This document shows positions 10,640-21,328 of a DNA stretch of 64,000 nucleotides, piece by piece. Source of the DNA: Apostichopus japonicus (taxonomy: Eukaryota > Echinodermata > Holothuroidea > Aspidochirotida > Stichopodidae); assembly GCF_037975245.1 (NCBI RefSeq), contig NC_092575.1, forward strand, positions 9,146,001-9,210,000. Direction: 5' to 3'. How positions within the stretch are numbered: position 1 is the stretch's first letter; each line of letters begins with the position of its first letter. The notes beneath the pieces were generated by a model. It ran no database searches and was not told where the DNA came from. It saw only the letters and a program-made list of their open reading frames with translations. The position numbers and the translations under genes were made by a program.

Positions 10640-11061
10640 GGGTTTCATCTTTGCCTAACAGAATTTTTTGCACCATCTTGTGTGATGCGCCAATTAATAG
10701 CTGTTTAATCAGTCTACTTTCAAGCTCAGTTGTATTAAAGTTACATTTACTCCCCGGGATTCGGCAGCAGGTTATGAATTTATCAACATTTTCAGAAGGC
10801 ATATATATGTCTGAATTTTTGAAGTTGGAACCTGCTTAGCCTATAATTTGTCTTCGGTTCATTGGAGTGTTTCTCAAACAAATTGAAAATTTCATCACAA
10901 CTTTCATGTTGTGTGTCTGTAAAATTCCATGTATCAAAAGTGTTAATACCGTGCTGGCCCATCCACAATATTACATATATGTGACTTGTATCTTGCCTCA
11001 TTTACCAAATTGTGCCATGGGACCATCAAACATTAGACAACAATCCTTTCTGAAATTTTGA
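10640..11061 (-). pseudogene. Gypsy-like gag remnant
   Basis: Minus strand from ~11061. Pieces such as LWMGQHGINTFDTWNF, EIFNLFEKHSNEPKTNY and RLSRFQLQKFRHI, followed after a break by a stretch ending in a KMVQKILLG-like block, have the look of the capsid region of Gypsy-type gag, and they sit in the right place upstream of pol. No zinc knuckle is seen. The call rests largely on position relative to the clear pol sequence. Confidence 0.6.
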
Positions 11062-11259
11062 AATGATGTCGGTAAGTCACTTTAATTCGAATCAAATGTT
11101 GGTGGAGATACAACATACGAGTCCCCCATTTTGGTAACAACGTAGTTTGAATACTAAGAACTAGTGTAACTTTTGCTATTTTCCCCAGGTTTGATTATAC
11201 CTATGCTTTTATACCGTAGCTTATATAGGCCCATGTACGAATGTTATCACTAGTAGTAG

Positions 11260-11857
11260 TATAGTGAAGGTTTCAGAATTGACGCACCCCCGTAATTGAC
11301 GCACCTTCAATTATTACTCGCAACGATACAGCAGGCCACCTTAACTTTTTGCAGTCAAGCAGAATCACATATTTCATGAGTTTGAATCCATTTCTGCTAT
11401 TTGCTGACTAAATTGTGGTATTTTTTAAGCTTTTAACATCCTCCCCCCAGTTTTGCACAATTTATGAGCATTTGGAAATCTTACACTCTAAAAATAACCA
11501 ACATTACCTCAAAATGATAACACTACTCTCTGGGACCTGACCTGACTGAGCTTAGAGGCTCAGAGCATAGCAAACAGCATCAAAAGTCAATGGATGTATA
11601 CTAAGGCCTACACTACAGTTACCTTATCGACGCATGTGTCAATTTAGGGGTATGAAAGAACTTGACACGGCAGACATTTTGTGGTCAAATTCTGCTCAAC
11701 TGTACGGTGCATAAGCACAGAACCTTAAATATTTTGAAATCATAACATCTTGGAGGAACTACACATATGAAAAACACATAGTTGAATGATTTGGATTTTT
11801 CCTTGATAGACATTGTTGATCAAATCCTTAAGTGCGTCAATTATGAGCCCACCATGC
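11260..11857. mobile_element. Small TIR element A (non-autonomous)
   Basis: The left end has AGTGAAGGTTTCAG then AATTGACGCACC (11277-11288); the right end is its diverged inverse, GTGCGTCAATT (11832-11842) then ATGAGCCCACCATG. About 27 bp align between the ends, best in the inner AATTGACGCAC. The motif AATTGACGCACC is repeated once more at 11294-11305. TA dinucleotides flank both ends, which would suit a Tc1/mariner-type element, but AGTAGT repeats outside blur the borders. No coding frame inside. Confidence 0.5.
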
Positions 11858-11870
11858 TACTACTACTAGT

Positions 11871-12355
11871 AGCACGGTGACTTCGAAGTTCGGACACTTA
11901 AGACTTAAAACACCCCAAAACTAAATCTTCTGGTATAAATCACCTGAAAATATACTTCATATGGTGGGAGAATTGTGTTATAGTACGATACACGGCCAAA
12001 CTTTCTTTCCTGCAAACTGTTTTCACGTTGTTTTCCAAGAAGATTCTACGTGATTGTGGAACTGGTATTTCTTTGCTAGAGTATTGCGAAGTTCGGACAC
12101 GCAACCCGCAGTGTGGCACTGGTGATAAAATTGGTGGCGCAGTTGCTCTTTCAGTAATTATAACAGACTTCATAGATCTTCGTCATTTTATTGACAAATA
12201 TGTAAGTAATTTCTTGCACACGGGTTATTTTGGAGAGAAAATAACTGTAGCTTCGTACTTTTTGGTGAAATTTGGCTCTTCCTGTAGGTTTTCATGGTGA
12301 AATCGTGTATTTCTTAGGGTGTCCGAACTTCGCAGCATGCCGAACTTTGCAATAC
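11871..12355. mobile_element. Small TIR element B (non-autonomous)
   Basis: The left end contains CGAAGTTCGGACAC (11884-11897); the right end contains its exact inverse GTGTCCGAACTTCG (12319-12332), followed by a second CGAACTTTG. A further internal GCGAAGTTCGGACAC lies near 12086. The element starts within ~14 bp of the right end of element A. The frame at 12028-12300 is not recognised and is probably chance. Confidence 0.5.
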
Positions 12356-13511
12356 TGCTGAGTAGCATAATAGTACACTAGCACCTATACCAAATAGACA
12401 ATACTACAACTTACAAGCTTAGGCTACTTTGTCAGGGATGTAAGTGCAGCCCAAAAAAAAAACCGGAAAAATATTCGGAGACCCCAGGTGAATGCCGTCC
12501 TAACACATCCTACTCCTAGCTCTGACTACTTACACAGTATCGTTACTGTATGTTAGGCTAGCTTAGAAGTATTAGCGCTAACACATCCTACCCCTAGTTC
12601 TTACTACTTACACACTATCGTTATGTTAGGCTAGCTCAAAGTTACGAATACGTCGCAGCGAACTACGGAATAAAAAAACAGTCTCACATTCGAATGCGAT
12701 CACAAATATCGACTTTCATATGCGTATCCCATAGATTTCCGCCGCTCACAAATATCACAAGCGTTAATTCCAAAACTTATGTCGAGCACCAGCAGTTACG
12801 AAAATATTAATTAGCAGTCCAATCAACATGAATTAGGCAAGGTTTTTCAACGACAGAAATGAGCTATAGCGATTTGAAGTTCGCACGTACGCAACGATAT
12901 TCACATGGCACAATGTTGTACAGTGCAATGCGAAGTTGCGAAACTGGAAATGGTACTTTGAGTGATCGATGAGTGAAAATTGAAGTTAGCTTGCTGCAAC
13001 GGGCCAGGCATTTTTGCCGCGTTGTGTCTTTGATATTCGAACAATTTTGTGGAACTTTATTGGAATTAAAAAAAAAAACGGATTTCCGTAAAAATACGGA
13101 AGACTTACTGGAATTAAAAAAAATAAACCGGATTTCCGTAAAAATACGGAAGACTTACATCCCTGCTTTGTACGAACTTAGCTTAATGTTACGTAACACT
13201 CACCAGGTTTGTTCACCAGGTATGCAACAATGTACTAGTACTATAGTACATGATTTTTTTTTACGACAGTCATAACAAATTCGTCTTAGTTCGTAAAGGG
13301 TATCTGTTGGGAACTTCGTTATTTCAGGTCACACTCTGCACCAATGTACGTTGAGGTTGTAATCCGACAGCCGGTGGACTGGACCAGAAACAAGTCTTGC
13401 ACCCTGTACAGCACACTACATATGATGAATATCACTACACTTAGTTTCAACGTATGGAAGCTGACCGGTGTGAAGTTAGTTACTTATTCCTCGTTCCTCG
13501 TTCGACATTTG
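12356..13511. other. Non-coding stretch with two small tandem duplications
   Basis: 12500-12563 is repeated at 12579-12636 (CTAACACATCCTAC to TGTTAGGCTAGCT). 13060-13107 is repeated at 13108-13158; each copy has a poly(A) run and the hairpin TCCGTA-AAAA-TACGGA. Nothing else is recognised. Confidence 0.7.
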
Positions 13512-14318
13512 TAGTACAGTAGTAGTAGTAGTAGTAAGTTGAGTCTGGTCTATCCGACATGCTCAGTGATGGCCTCCGCCACGTATCACGATCTTGCGCA
13601 AGGTTCATTGCTTCCTCGAAATTGTTTATATCATGGTTTCCCAAACCTGGGGTCGCGACCCCAACTGGGGTCGCGAAGCAATTCTTGTGGGGTCGCAGGC
13701 TTGTTTCAAAATATCAAAAAAAATCTGAGGGTACCCAAAATTTACCCGAATTTGAACGTTCGCAGTCAAAATCCTACAAAATTCACCCTGAAAACTCATA
13801 TCTAGGGTTTTATTAGCGGCCGTTCTAGCGTTTTTCCTGAGTGAATCTGGCGTTTTTTGCTCAATTGTCGCTGGCCACCCTGCTTCTGTATATTCACTAT
13901 ATTGTTTTCACATACAACTACAGTACTGTACTACAGGTACATGTGGGCCTGCACAACTTCATTATTCCGGAGACACAAACTTGGGGTCGCGCTCGGATGG
14001 CGCTACATGAAATGGGGTCCCCGCCTTGAAAAGTTTGGGAACCACTGGTTTATATTAACGTCTTTAAATTGCGACTTTATTTTTTTATACCAATTCTTCG
14101 GTTAATATCTTCTTCGGTCCCCAGCAAGCTTCCAACATATTCACACTTCTTCCAACTTTCATTTCCTTTTCTCGTGATTGGAAATTTCTCAGTTTTGTGC
14201 AGTTGATTTTCAGATTCCTTCCTGCCAGTTTCTGAGAGACTCGTTTTTCGATATCTTGCAGTATATGCTGACCAGTTGATGCCCAAGAGATATCATCAGC
14301 GTATTGTTGGTCTACTGT
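13512..14318 (-). mobile_element. LINE remnant (minus strand) split by a hAT-like element
   Basis: On the minus strand, from 14318: QQYADDISWAST (catalytic YADD at ~14303-14290), then a shortened RT/thumb region (CEYVGSLLGTEEDINRRIG ~14165-14110). After the hAT-like insertion at 13632-14047 the LINE resumes with EEAMNLAQDRDTWRR and MSDRPDST and ends in a (TAC)n tail at 13512-13537. Only about 100 residues separate YADD from the C-terminus, much less than usual, so there is an internal deletion besides the insertion. Clade uncertain. Confidence 0.72.
13632..14047. mobile_element. 416-bp non-autonomous hAT-like element
   Basis: Starts CATGGTTTCCCAAACCTG and ends with the inverse-like AAGTTTGGGAACCACTG; the CAGTGGTTCCCAAAC-type end is common among hAT elements. 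It is flanked by a perfect 8-bp target duplication, GTTTATAT, at 13624-13631 and 14048-14055. GGGGTCGC-type motifs recur near both ends. There is no transposase. It sits inside the minus-strand LINE. Confidence 0.9.
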
Positions 14319-14545
14319 GAAAAAAAAGAATTAGTGGTGGTTATGCTGTAATCATGATCAACTAACTGGGATGGCAGGATAACTGCATCGATATCATTAT
14401 CATTTGTAGTACACATGTTACTTATTCGATAATGAATTCGATATACAACTATGGAAAGCCGAATGCTTCCGAACGAGTTTTAAAGATTTTTTGATCGAAA
14501 AAGTACATTTTAGTGTAGTTTTTCAAAGATAATCAGCTTTAACAA
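14319..14545. other. Short non-coding spacer
   Basis: Between the LINE remnant and the ~180-bp satellite. Nothing recognised. Confidence 0.6.
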
Positions 14546-15783
14546 TGAATCATATGAACTCTGAAGACGATATAGAAAATTACCACAATGCGTCTTCCCC
14601 GGTCTAAACCTGAGTGCTTGACCAATTCACATTACCAATACACCACCACCTATTAGATGGATTTAACGGGGCCACGAAAAACTTTGGGACCAAATCAAAA
14701 ACGCCTTGGACCACCAAACCAATAAGTGATATGAACTGTAATGACAAGTTTGAAGAGTATCCTAATGCATTTTCCCGGTCCAGAGAGTGCTTGACATATT
14801 CACACGACCACTACACAATCACTTCTTAAATTAATGTAACGGGACCACGAAAAAGCATTGGGCCATTATCCATCCAGCACGCCTTGGATCACAAAACTGA
14901 TGGGTACTATGAACTATAAGGACATGTAAAAGAGTACCATAATACGTCTTACCCGGTCCAAGGAGAGCTTTGCCAATTTAATTGACCACTACATCATCAC
15001 TTCTTAAATTAGTGTAACGGGACATGAAAAAACCTTTTAGGCTCTAATTAAAACCAGCACGCCTTGGACCACCTCGCCAATGGGTCATAAGAACTCTGAG
15101 GACATTGTAGAAGAGTACCACCATGCGCCTTACCCGGTCTAAAGAGTGTTTGACCAATAAAAATGACCACTACATCATCACTTCTTAAATGAATGCAACG
15201 TGACTACCCGAAAAATATTTGTTGGCCCTAATCAATACCAACACGCCTTTGATCACCAAACCGATGGGTAACATGAGCTCTAAGGACAATATAGAAGAGA
15301 ACCATAATGCGTCTTGCCCGGTCCAAAGAGTGCTTGGCCAATTCAATTGACCACTACATAATCACTTCTTAAATGAAAACAAAGGGACCACGAGAAAGCT
15401 TTGGGCCCTAATCAAGACCAGCACGTCTTGGACCACCTAACCAATGGGTCATATGAACTCTAATGACAATGTAGAAGAGTATAATAATGCATCTTGTCCG
15501 GTCCAAAGAGTGCTTGACCAATTCAATTGACCACTACATAATCACTTCTTAAAAGAAAACAAAGGGACCACAAAAAAAAGCTTTGGGCCCTAATCAAGAC
15601 CAGCACGTCTTGGACCACCTAACCAATGGGTCATATGAGCTCTAATGACAATGAAGAAGAGTAGTAGGATGCGTCTGGCCTGGTCCAAAGAGTGCTTGAC
15701 TAATTAAACTGACCACTAAATCATCACTACTTAAATGAATGTAACGGGACCTGAAAAAAAAACCTAGGCCCTAATCAAAACCA
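14546..15783 (+). repeat. ~180-bp satellite, about seven copies
   Basis: The anchor ACTTCTTAAA recurs at 14821, 14999, 15180, 15364, 15544 and 15726 (steps 178-184); a more diverged copy precedes it. Shared marks are GACCACTACATCATCACTTC, GGGACCACGAAAA, CACGCCTTGGACCAC, GGGTCATATGAACTCT and CCCGGTCCAAAGAGTGCTTG. Copies differ by roughly a tenth to a fifth of positions as judged by eye. No coding potential. It joins the next satellite directly at ~15783. Confidence 0.92.
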
Positions 15784-16327
15784 TATACTGGATGTTGATA
15801 GACCCGACCCCTGGCCCCCTTTCAGGAAACATCTCGACACCTTCATTGACGTCCGTATCTCTAAAAAGGGCGCAATTATCTCGATAGTGGTAATATTAGT
15901 ATTAATCTGAGACCGGAGGCCAATTTAAGCCAAATTGCATAACCTGAACATATTTATGCCAGACAAAATATACCGGATTTTGTATAGATACAACCTCTGG
16001 CCCCATATTAGTAAACATATTTAGCACCTCATTCACGTCGGTATCCCAAAAGGGGGCGCTATTCTCTCGATTGTCTCAGAGCCGCATATAGAGACTCTGG
16101 ATTGTCTTAAAAGACTGGCTGATTACAGCAACTTGCATAATCTGAACATATTTCTGCCGGACGAAACGTAATGGATTTTGATAGATACGACCCCTGCCCC
16201 CTAACAGGAAACAGCTTGACCCCCTCATTACCATCCGTTTCCCTAAAGAAGGCTCTATTCTCTCGATAGTCGTAGTATAAATCTAAGACCGGACGGACCG
16301 GTTACAGCCAAATTGCATAACCTGAAC

Positions 16328-16701
16328 CAGTGGCGTAGGAAGGTACTTTTGAATGGGGGGGGGGGGGCTGAAGACTGATGGCCGGCCTGGGGGAGGGGTC
16401 TAAGGGGAGGGGTGCCTCCTCCCCTTTGAAATTTTTTGCATTTCCAGGTAGCCTCAGATGCAATTTGGTGCAATATAGTACACTTCAACACCCACTCCAT
16501 TTTGTAAACTTAATTTTGTATTTTCACCAGGCCTTAGATGCAATTTGGTGCTCCAAATGAGATTTTTTTTCTCATTTGGAAATGAAAAAGGGGTTTTCTG
16601 ACTTGCGAAGCGGGGGGGGGGGGGGCGGAATGATACTTCCGCCCCTCCACATTTTTCACTGGGGGCTGGCGCCCCCCAGCCCCCCGGTTCCTACGCCCTT
16701 G
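16328..16701. mobile_element. 374-bp non-autonomous hAT-like element
   Basis: Starts CAGTGGCGTAGGAAGG and ends with GGTTCCTACGCCCTTG, an imperfect inverse. The 8-bp target duplication ACCTGAAC at 16320-16327 and 16702-16709 is exact and belongs to the host satellite. Inside are a G run of about 13 near 16357, another of about 14 near 16612, a direct repeat of GATGCAATTTGGTG, and a hairpin with 10-bp arms CCAAATGAGA/TCTCATTTGG near 16551-16577. No transposase. Confidence 0.92.
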
Positions 16702-17763
16702 ACCTGAACAATTTATACCGGACCAAACAAACCGGATTTTGCTAGATACGACCCCTCGCCCCTATAACGAAACATCTTAACCCACTCATTACCGTCTGAA
16801 TCCTGAAAGAGTGCGCTATTCTCTTGATAGTCGAAGAGCCGTACCGGCTCTGGATAGTCGCAGAGCCGTTTAAAGAGATATCAGTATAGATCTAAGACTT
16901 CCTGATTACAGCCAAATTGCCTATCCTGAACATATTTCTGTCCGACCAAATATACTGGATATTAATAGATCCGACCCCTTGCCCCCTATTACGAAACATC
17001 TTGACCCCCTCATTACCGTCCGTATCCCAAAAATGGGCGCTATTCTCTAGATAGTTGTAGTCTAATTCTAAGACCGAAGGCTAGTTACAGCCAAATTTCA
17101 TAACCTGAACATATTTATGCCGGACCAAACATACTGGATTTTGCTAGATACGACCCCTTGCCCCGTATCAGGAATAATTCTGACCCCCTCATTATCGTAC
17201 GTATCCCCAAAGAGTGCCCTACTCTCTCGATAGTCGTAATATTAGTGTATATCTAAGATTGGCGGCAGATTACAGCCAAGTTGCATAACCTGAACAAATA
17301 GTATGCCGGACCAAACATACTGGATTTTGATCCATACGACCCCTGCATCCCTGCCCTAACAGGATACATCTTGACCCCACCATTGCCGTCCGTATCCCTA
17401 AAGAGGGCACTATTCTCTCGATAGTGGTAATATAAATATAAATTTAAGACCAACGGCCGATTGCAGCCAAATTACATAATCTGAACAGAATTATGCCAGA
17501 CCGCACATACTGGATTTTCATGGATACGACCCCTGGCTCCGTATCAAAAACATCTATTGCCCCCTCATTGCCGTTCGAATCACCAAAGAGGGCCCAATTT
17601 TGTCGAAAGTGATGATATCAGTACAAATTTAAGACCGACGGCCGACTACAGTCAAATTGAATAGCCTGAGCATATTTATGCCGGACCAAATAAACTGGAT
17701 ATTGATTGATCCGATACCTGGCCACCCTATTACGAAACATCTTGACCCCCTCATTGCCGTCCG

Positions 17764-18009
17764 ACAAATATGTTCAAGTTATGCTATTGGCTTTAATCGG
17801 CCGTCAGTCTTATATAAATACAAATATAACGACTATCGAGTGAATAGTACCCTCTTTAGGGATACGGACGGGAATAAGGTTCAAGAAGTGCCGTGATAAG
17901 GAGTCAGATCTATCAAAATCAAGTATGTCTGGTCAAGCATAAATATGTTCAGGTAATGCAATTTGGCTGTAATCAGCAACCCCATCATAGATTTATACTA
18001 ATATTACCA
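17764..18009 (-). repeat. Inverted segment of the ~185-bp satellite
   Basis: From ~17764 the satellite runs on the other strand: AAATATGTTCAAGTTATGC is the inverse of GCATAACCTGAACATATTT, followed by inverse copies of the CTCGATAGTCGT and GGGATACGGACGG parts, and a second inverse ATAAATATGTTCAGG near 17939. It ends in TTACCACTAT at the 8-bp duplication of the next transposon. Confidence 0.88.
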
Positions 18010-18017
18010 CTATGAAT

Positions 18018-19355
18018 TAGGGATGCACCGGATCTTAAATTTTGCCGGATAGTACATGAAACCCGGCCGGACAAAATCCGGCCGGAACCGGATTTTTTCA
18101 TTACACAAAAGAAAATCATAAACAAGAAGTAGAAGTATGAAACAGGGAGCAAATCTTAGGTGAGGTATACGCATATTATAAAGAAGGTGAAATTAAGGCC
18201 CCATTTATGAGATTAAATGACTTGAAGTGGTGTAATCTACATTCTTTAATAAAATAACTACAATATAATTGTTGACAAGCTTGATACAGTATGTAAATTT
18301 GTTTGCTGGAAAAATACATACTACCTTTGAAGTTTGTTTTAAAATGGGAAGCTACATTTTACACATATCATACTTTATACTGAATAAAAAGAATATTTAA
18401 TTGTTGTAATAACACTACTATCTGGATTTAGAATTGTCTTTCATTATTCATTATTTGGTAACAAATTTTTACACTGCAATATTATCTGTAAAAAGAAAAA
18501 GAAAAGAGCACAGTATCTTTCTAGAAGTGGAAGAAACTTCTTATCTAACTTTTATATATCCTTTAAAATGGAATTGAATGTTCATTAGAACACTTCATGA
18601 TTTAGGTTTTCATGAACTTTTAGGAACTTTCATGGTGACAAGAGATATCTCTTTCTGTGAGAAAATTAGATACTGTTTTTCTCTGTGACTGGCACCCCAT
18701 TTGGTGGAAACTCTTCTAGTCCATTGCGTTATCTATATATAAAAGTGCCAAAATTACAATTTGTATATTGCCATGACCACAAAGAATGAGTAACAATTCA
18801 CAGCTTTCTAGACAGGAAATGGACTTTAGTGGTCCACAAAAAGATCCATTGTTTTGACTTCTTAAGGTTTTAATGCACATGTTTAGATTTTGGACATTTC
18901 ATTTCAAGCAAGTGTTTCTCTCTGACAAGAAGTACTGTTAAGGAAAGTTATTTCACTTTAAAATTTGAAACTTCCTCATTTATTTGGAAGCATTTCACTG
19001 TTCAGGATCAGGCTGATGAAATTGCAAGAGTGAACATTGTGTATATAGCTTCATATTATTACAGTATATAGTTGTATTATTTTGGTTGATCTTTAACAGT
19101 GCGTCAGACCATTGAGAGAATTAAATTAAACATGTTAAACCTAAATTTTCCTTACTTTGAATGTTTTTATTAATTTTTGGAAATAGTTTACTTTGATTTA
19201 AATTAACACCAACACCTTTTTCAGGAATAATTCAGGCCAGGTTTTGAAAAAGATCCGGCCGGATTTTGAAAAATATCCGGCCGGAAACGGAACTGAATAA
19301 TTGCTCAATATCCGGCCGGATAGTCCGGCAGGACCGGATATCCGGTGCATCCCTA
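18018..19355. mobile_element. 1.34-kb non-autonomous hAT-like element
   Basis: The ends TAGGGATGCACCGGAT and ATCCGGTGCATCCCTA are perfect inverses, a classic hAT-type terminus. The 8-bp duplication is CTATGAAT (18010-18017) and CTATGGAT (19356-19363), one mismatch. CCGGCCGG motifs cluster inside both ends (near 18065-18090 and 19255-19330). The middle is AT-rich with no transposase frame. It lies exactly between the inverted ~185-bp satellite and the first 22-bp satellite units. Confidence 0.92.
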
Positions 19356-19639
19356 CTATGGATAACGCACATACGATTGATCGGTACCGAACATTCGATT
19401 GATCGGTACCACACATTCGATTAATCGGTACCACACATTCCATTGATCGGTTTCGCACATTCAATTGAGCGGTATCGCACGTTCGATTAATAGGTTCCGC
19501 ACGTTCGATTGAGCAGTATCGCAAATTCGTTTGATCGGTACCGAACATTCGATTGATCTGTTCTGCACATTCGATTGATCGGTATCGCATTCATTTGATC
19601 GGTAATGAATATTCGATGTCGGATATCGCACTTCGATTG

Positions 19640-20907
19640 ATCGGTACCGCACATTCGATTGATCGGTACTGCACATTCGATTGATCGGTAACGCACATTC
19701 GATTGATCGGTACCGAACATTCGATTGATCTGTACCGCACATTTCATTGATCGGTACCGATCATTCGATTGATCGAATCAGCACATTCGTTTGATCGGTA
19801 CCGCACATTCAATTGATCGCTACCGCACATTCGATTAATTGGTACCGAATGTTCGATTGATCGGTACCGAACATTAGATCGATCGGTATTGTACATACCA
19901 TTGATCGGAACCGACATTCCATTGATCGGTACCGCACATTCGCTTGATCGGTAGCGAGCATTCGATTGATGGGTACCGGACATCCGATTGATCGGTACTG
20001 AATATTTGATTGATCGGTAACGCACATTCGATTGATCGGTACTGCACATTCGATTGAACGGTATTGAACATTCGATTGATCAGTACAGCACATTCGATTG
20101 ATCGGTACCGAACATTACATTGATCGTTACCGAACATTCGAATGATGGGTATCTCACTTTCGATTGAACGGAACCGAACATTCGATTTATCGCCACCGAA
20201 CATTTGATAGATCGGTATCGCACATTCGATTTATCGGTACCGCACATTCGAATTATAGGTACCACACATTCGATTGATCAGTACAGCACATTCGATTGAT
20301 CGGTACCGCACATTCGATTGATCGGTACCGCACATTTGATTGATGGTATTGCACTTTCGATTTAACATTACCGAACATTCGATGGATCGGTTCCGAAGAT
20401 TCGATTAATAGGTACCGCACATATCGATTGATCGGTAACGCACATTCGATTGATCGGTACCGCACATTCTATTTATCGGCCACCGAACATTTGATAGATC
20501 GGTACCGCACATTCGATTGATCGGTACTGCACATTCGATTGATCGGTAACGCACATTCGATTGATCGGTACCGAACATTCGATTGATCTGTACCGCACAT
20601 TTCATTGATCGGTACCGATCATTCGATTGATCGAATCAGCACATTCGTTTGATCGGTACCGCACATTCAATTGATCGCTACCGCACATTCGATTAATTGG
20701 TACCGAATGTTCGATTGATCGGTACCGAACATTAGATCGATCGGTATTGTACATACCATTGATCGGAACCGACATTCCATTGATCGGTACCGCACATTCG
20801 CTTGATCGGTAGCGAGCATTCGATTGATGGGTAACGCACATTCGATTGATCGGTACTGAACATTTGATTGATCGGTAACGCACATTCGATTGATCGGTAC
20901 TGCACAT
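19640..20907 (+). repeat. Duplication in the 22-bp array, offset 858 bp (39 units)
   Basis: About 400 bp at 19640-20049 match 20498-20907, including distinctive marks such as GATCGAATCAGCACATTCG, ACATTAGATCGATCGG and GGAACCGACATTCC in the same order. 858 is exactly 39 x 22. Flanks diverge on both sides. Confidence 0.85.
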
Positions 20908-21328
20908 TCGATTGATCGGTACCGAACATTCGATTGAACGGTTCCGCACATTCGATTGATCGGTACCGAAAACTCGATAAATAGGTACCGCACCTTCCAT
21001 TGATCGGTACCGAACATTCGATTGATCGGTACCGCTCATTCGATTGATCGGTACCGCACATTCGATTGATCGGTACCGTATATTCGATTTTCGGTACCGA
21101 ACATTCGATTGATCGGTACTGCACATTCGATTGATCGGTATCGATCATTCGATTGATCAGTACCGTAAATTAGATTTATCGGTACCGAACATTCGAATGA
21201 TCGGTAACACATTATAGATAGATCGGTATTGCACATTAGATTGATCGCTACCGAACATTTGATAGATCGGTGCCGAACATTCGATTGATCGTTATCGCAC
21301 ATTCGAATGATAGGTACCACACATTCGA

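Larger units (their letters stand above)
9170..11061 (-). mobile_element. Ty3/Gypsy-like LTR retrotransposon remnant
   Basis: Read on the minus strand from 11061 down to 9170 the order is gag-like, protease/RT N-terminal region, RT, then integrase. That order (integrase last) is that of Ty3/Gypsy. The RNase H region and the region between it and integrase are missing: RT sequence (~9480) runs almost directly into integrase (~9430). Stops and frame changes are frequent. I found no LTR at either end. Confidence 0.82.
15783..18009 (+). repeat. ~185-bp satellite, about ten copies, with an inversion
   Basis: The anchor CTGAACATATTTATGCC recurs near 15944, 16142, 16322/16704 (one copy split by an insertion), 16926, 17105, 17290, 17481 and 17667, with steps of about 180-222. 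Other shared marks are GATACGACCCCT, CATCTTGACCCCCTCATT, CTATTCTCTCGATAGT and GCCAAATTGCATAACCTG. After ~17764 the same marks appear reverse-complemented. Unrelated to the ~180-bp satellite before it. Confidence 0.92.

Noticed and set aside
16255-16560. Two ~80-codon frames around 16255-16560
   Set aside because: They cross the border of a non-autonomous hAT-like element and its G run; no conserved sequence.
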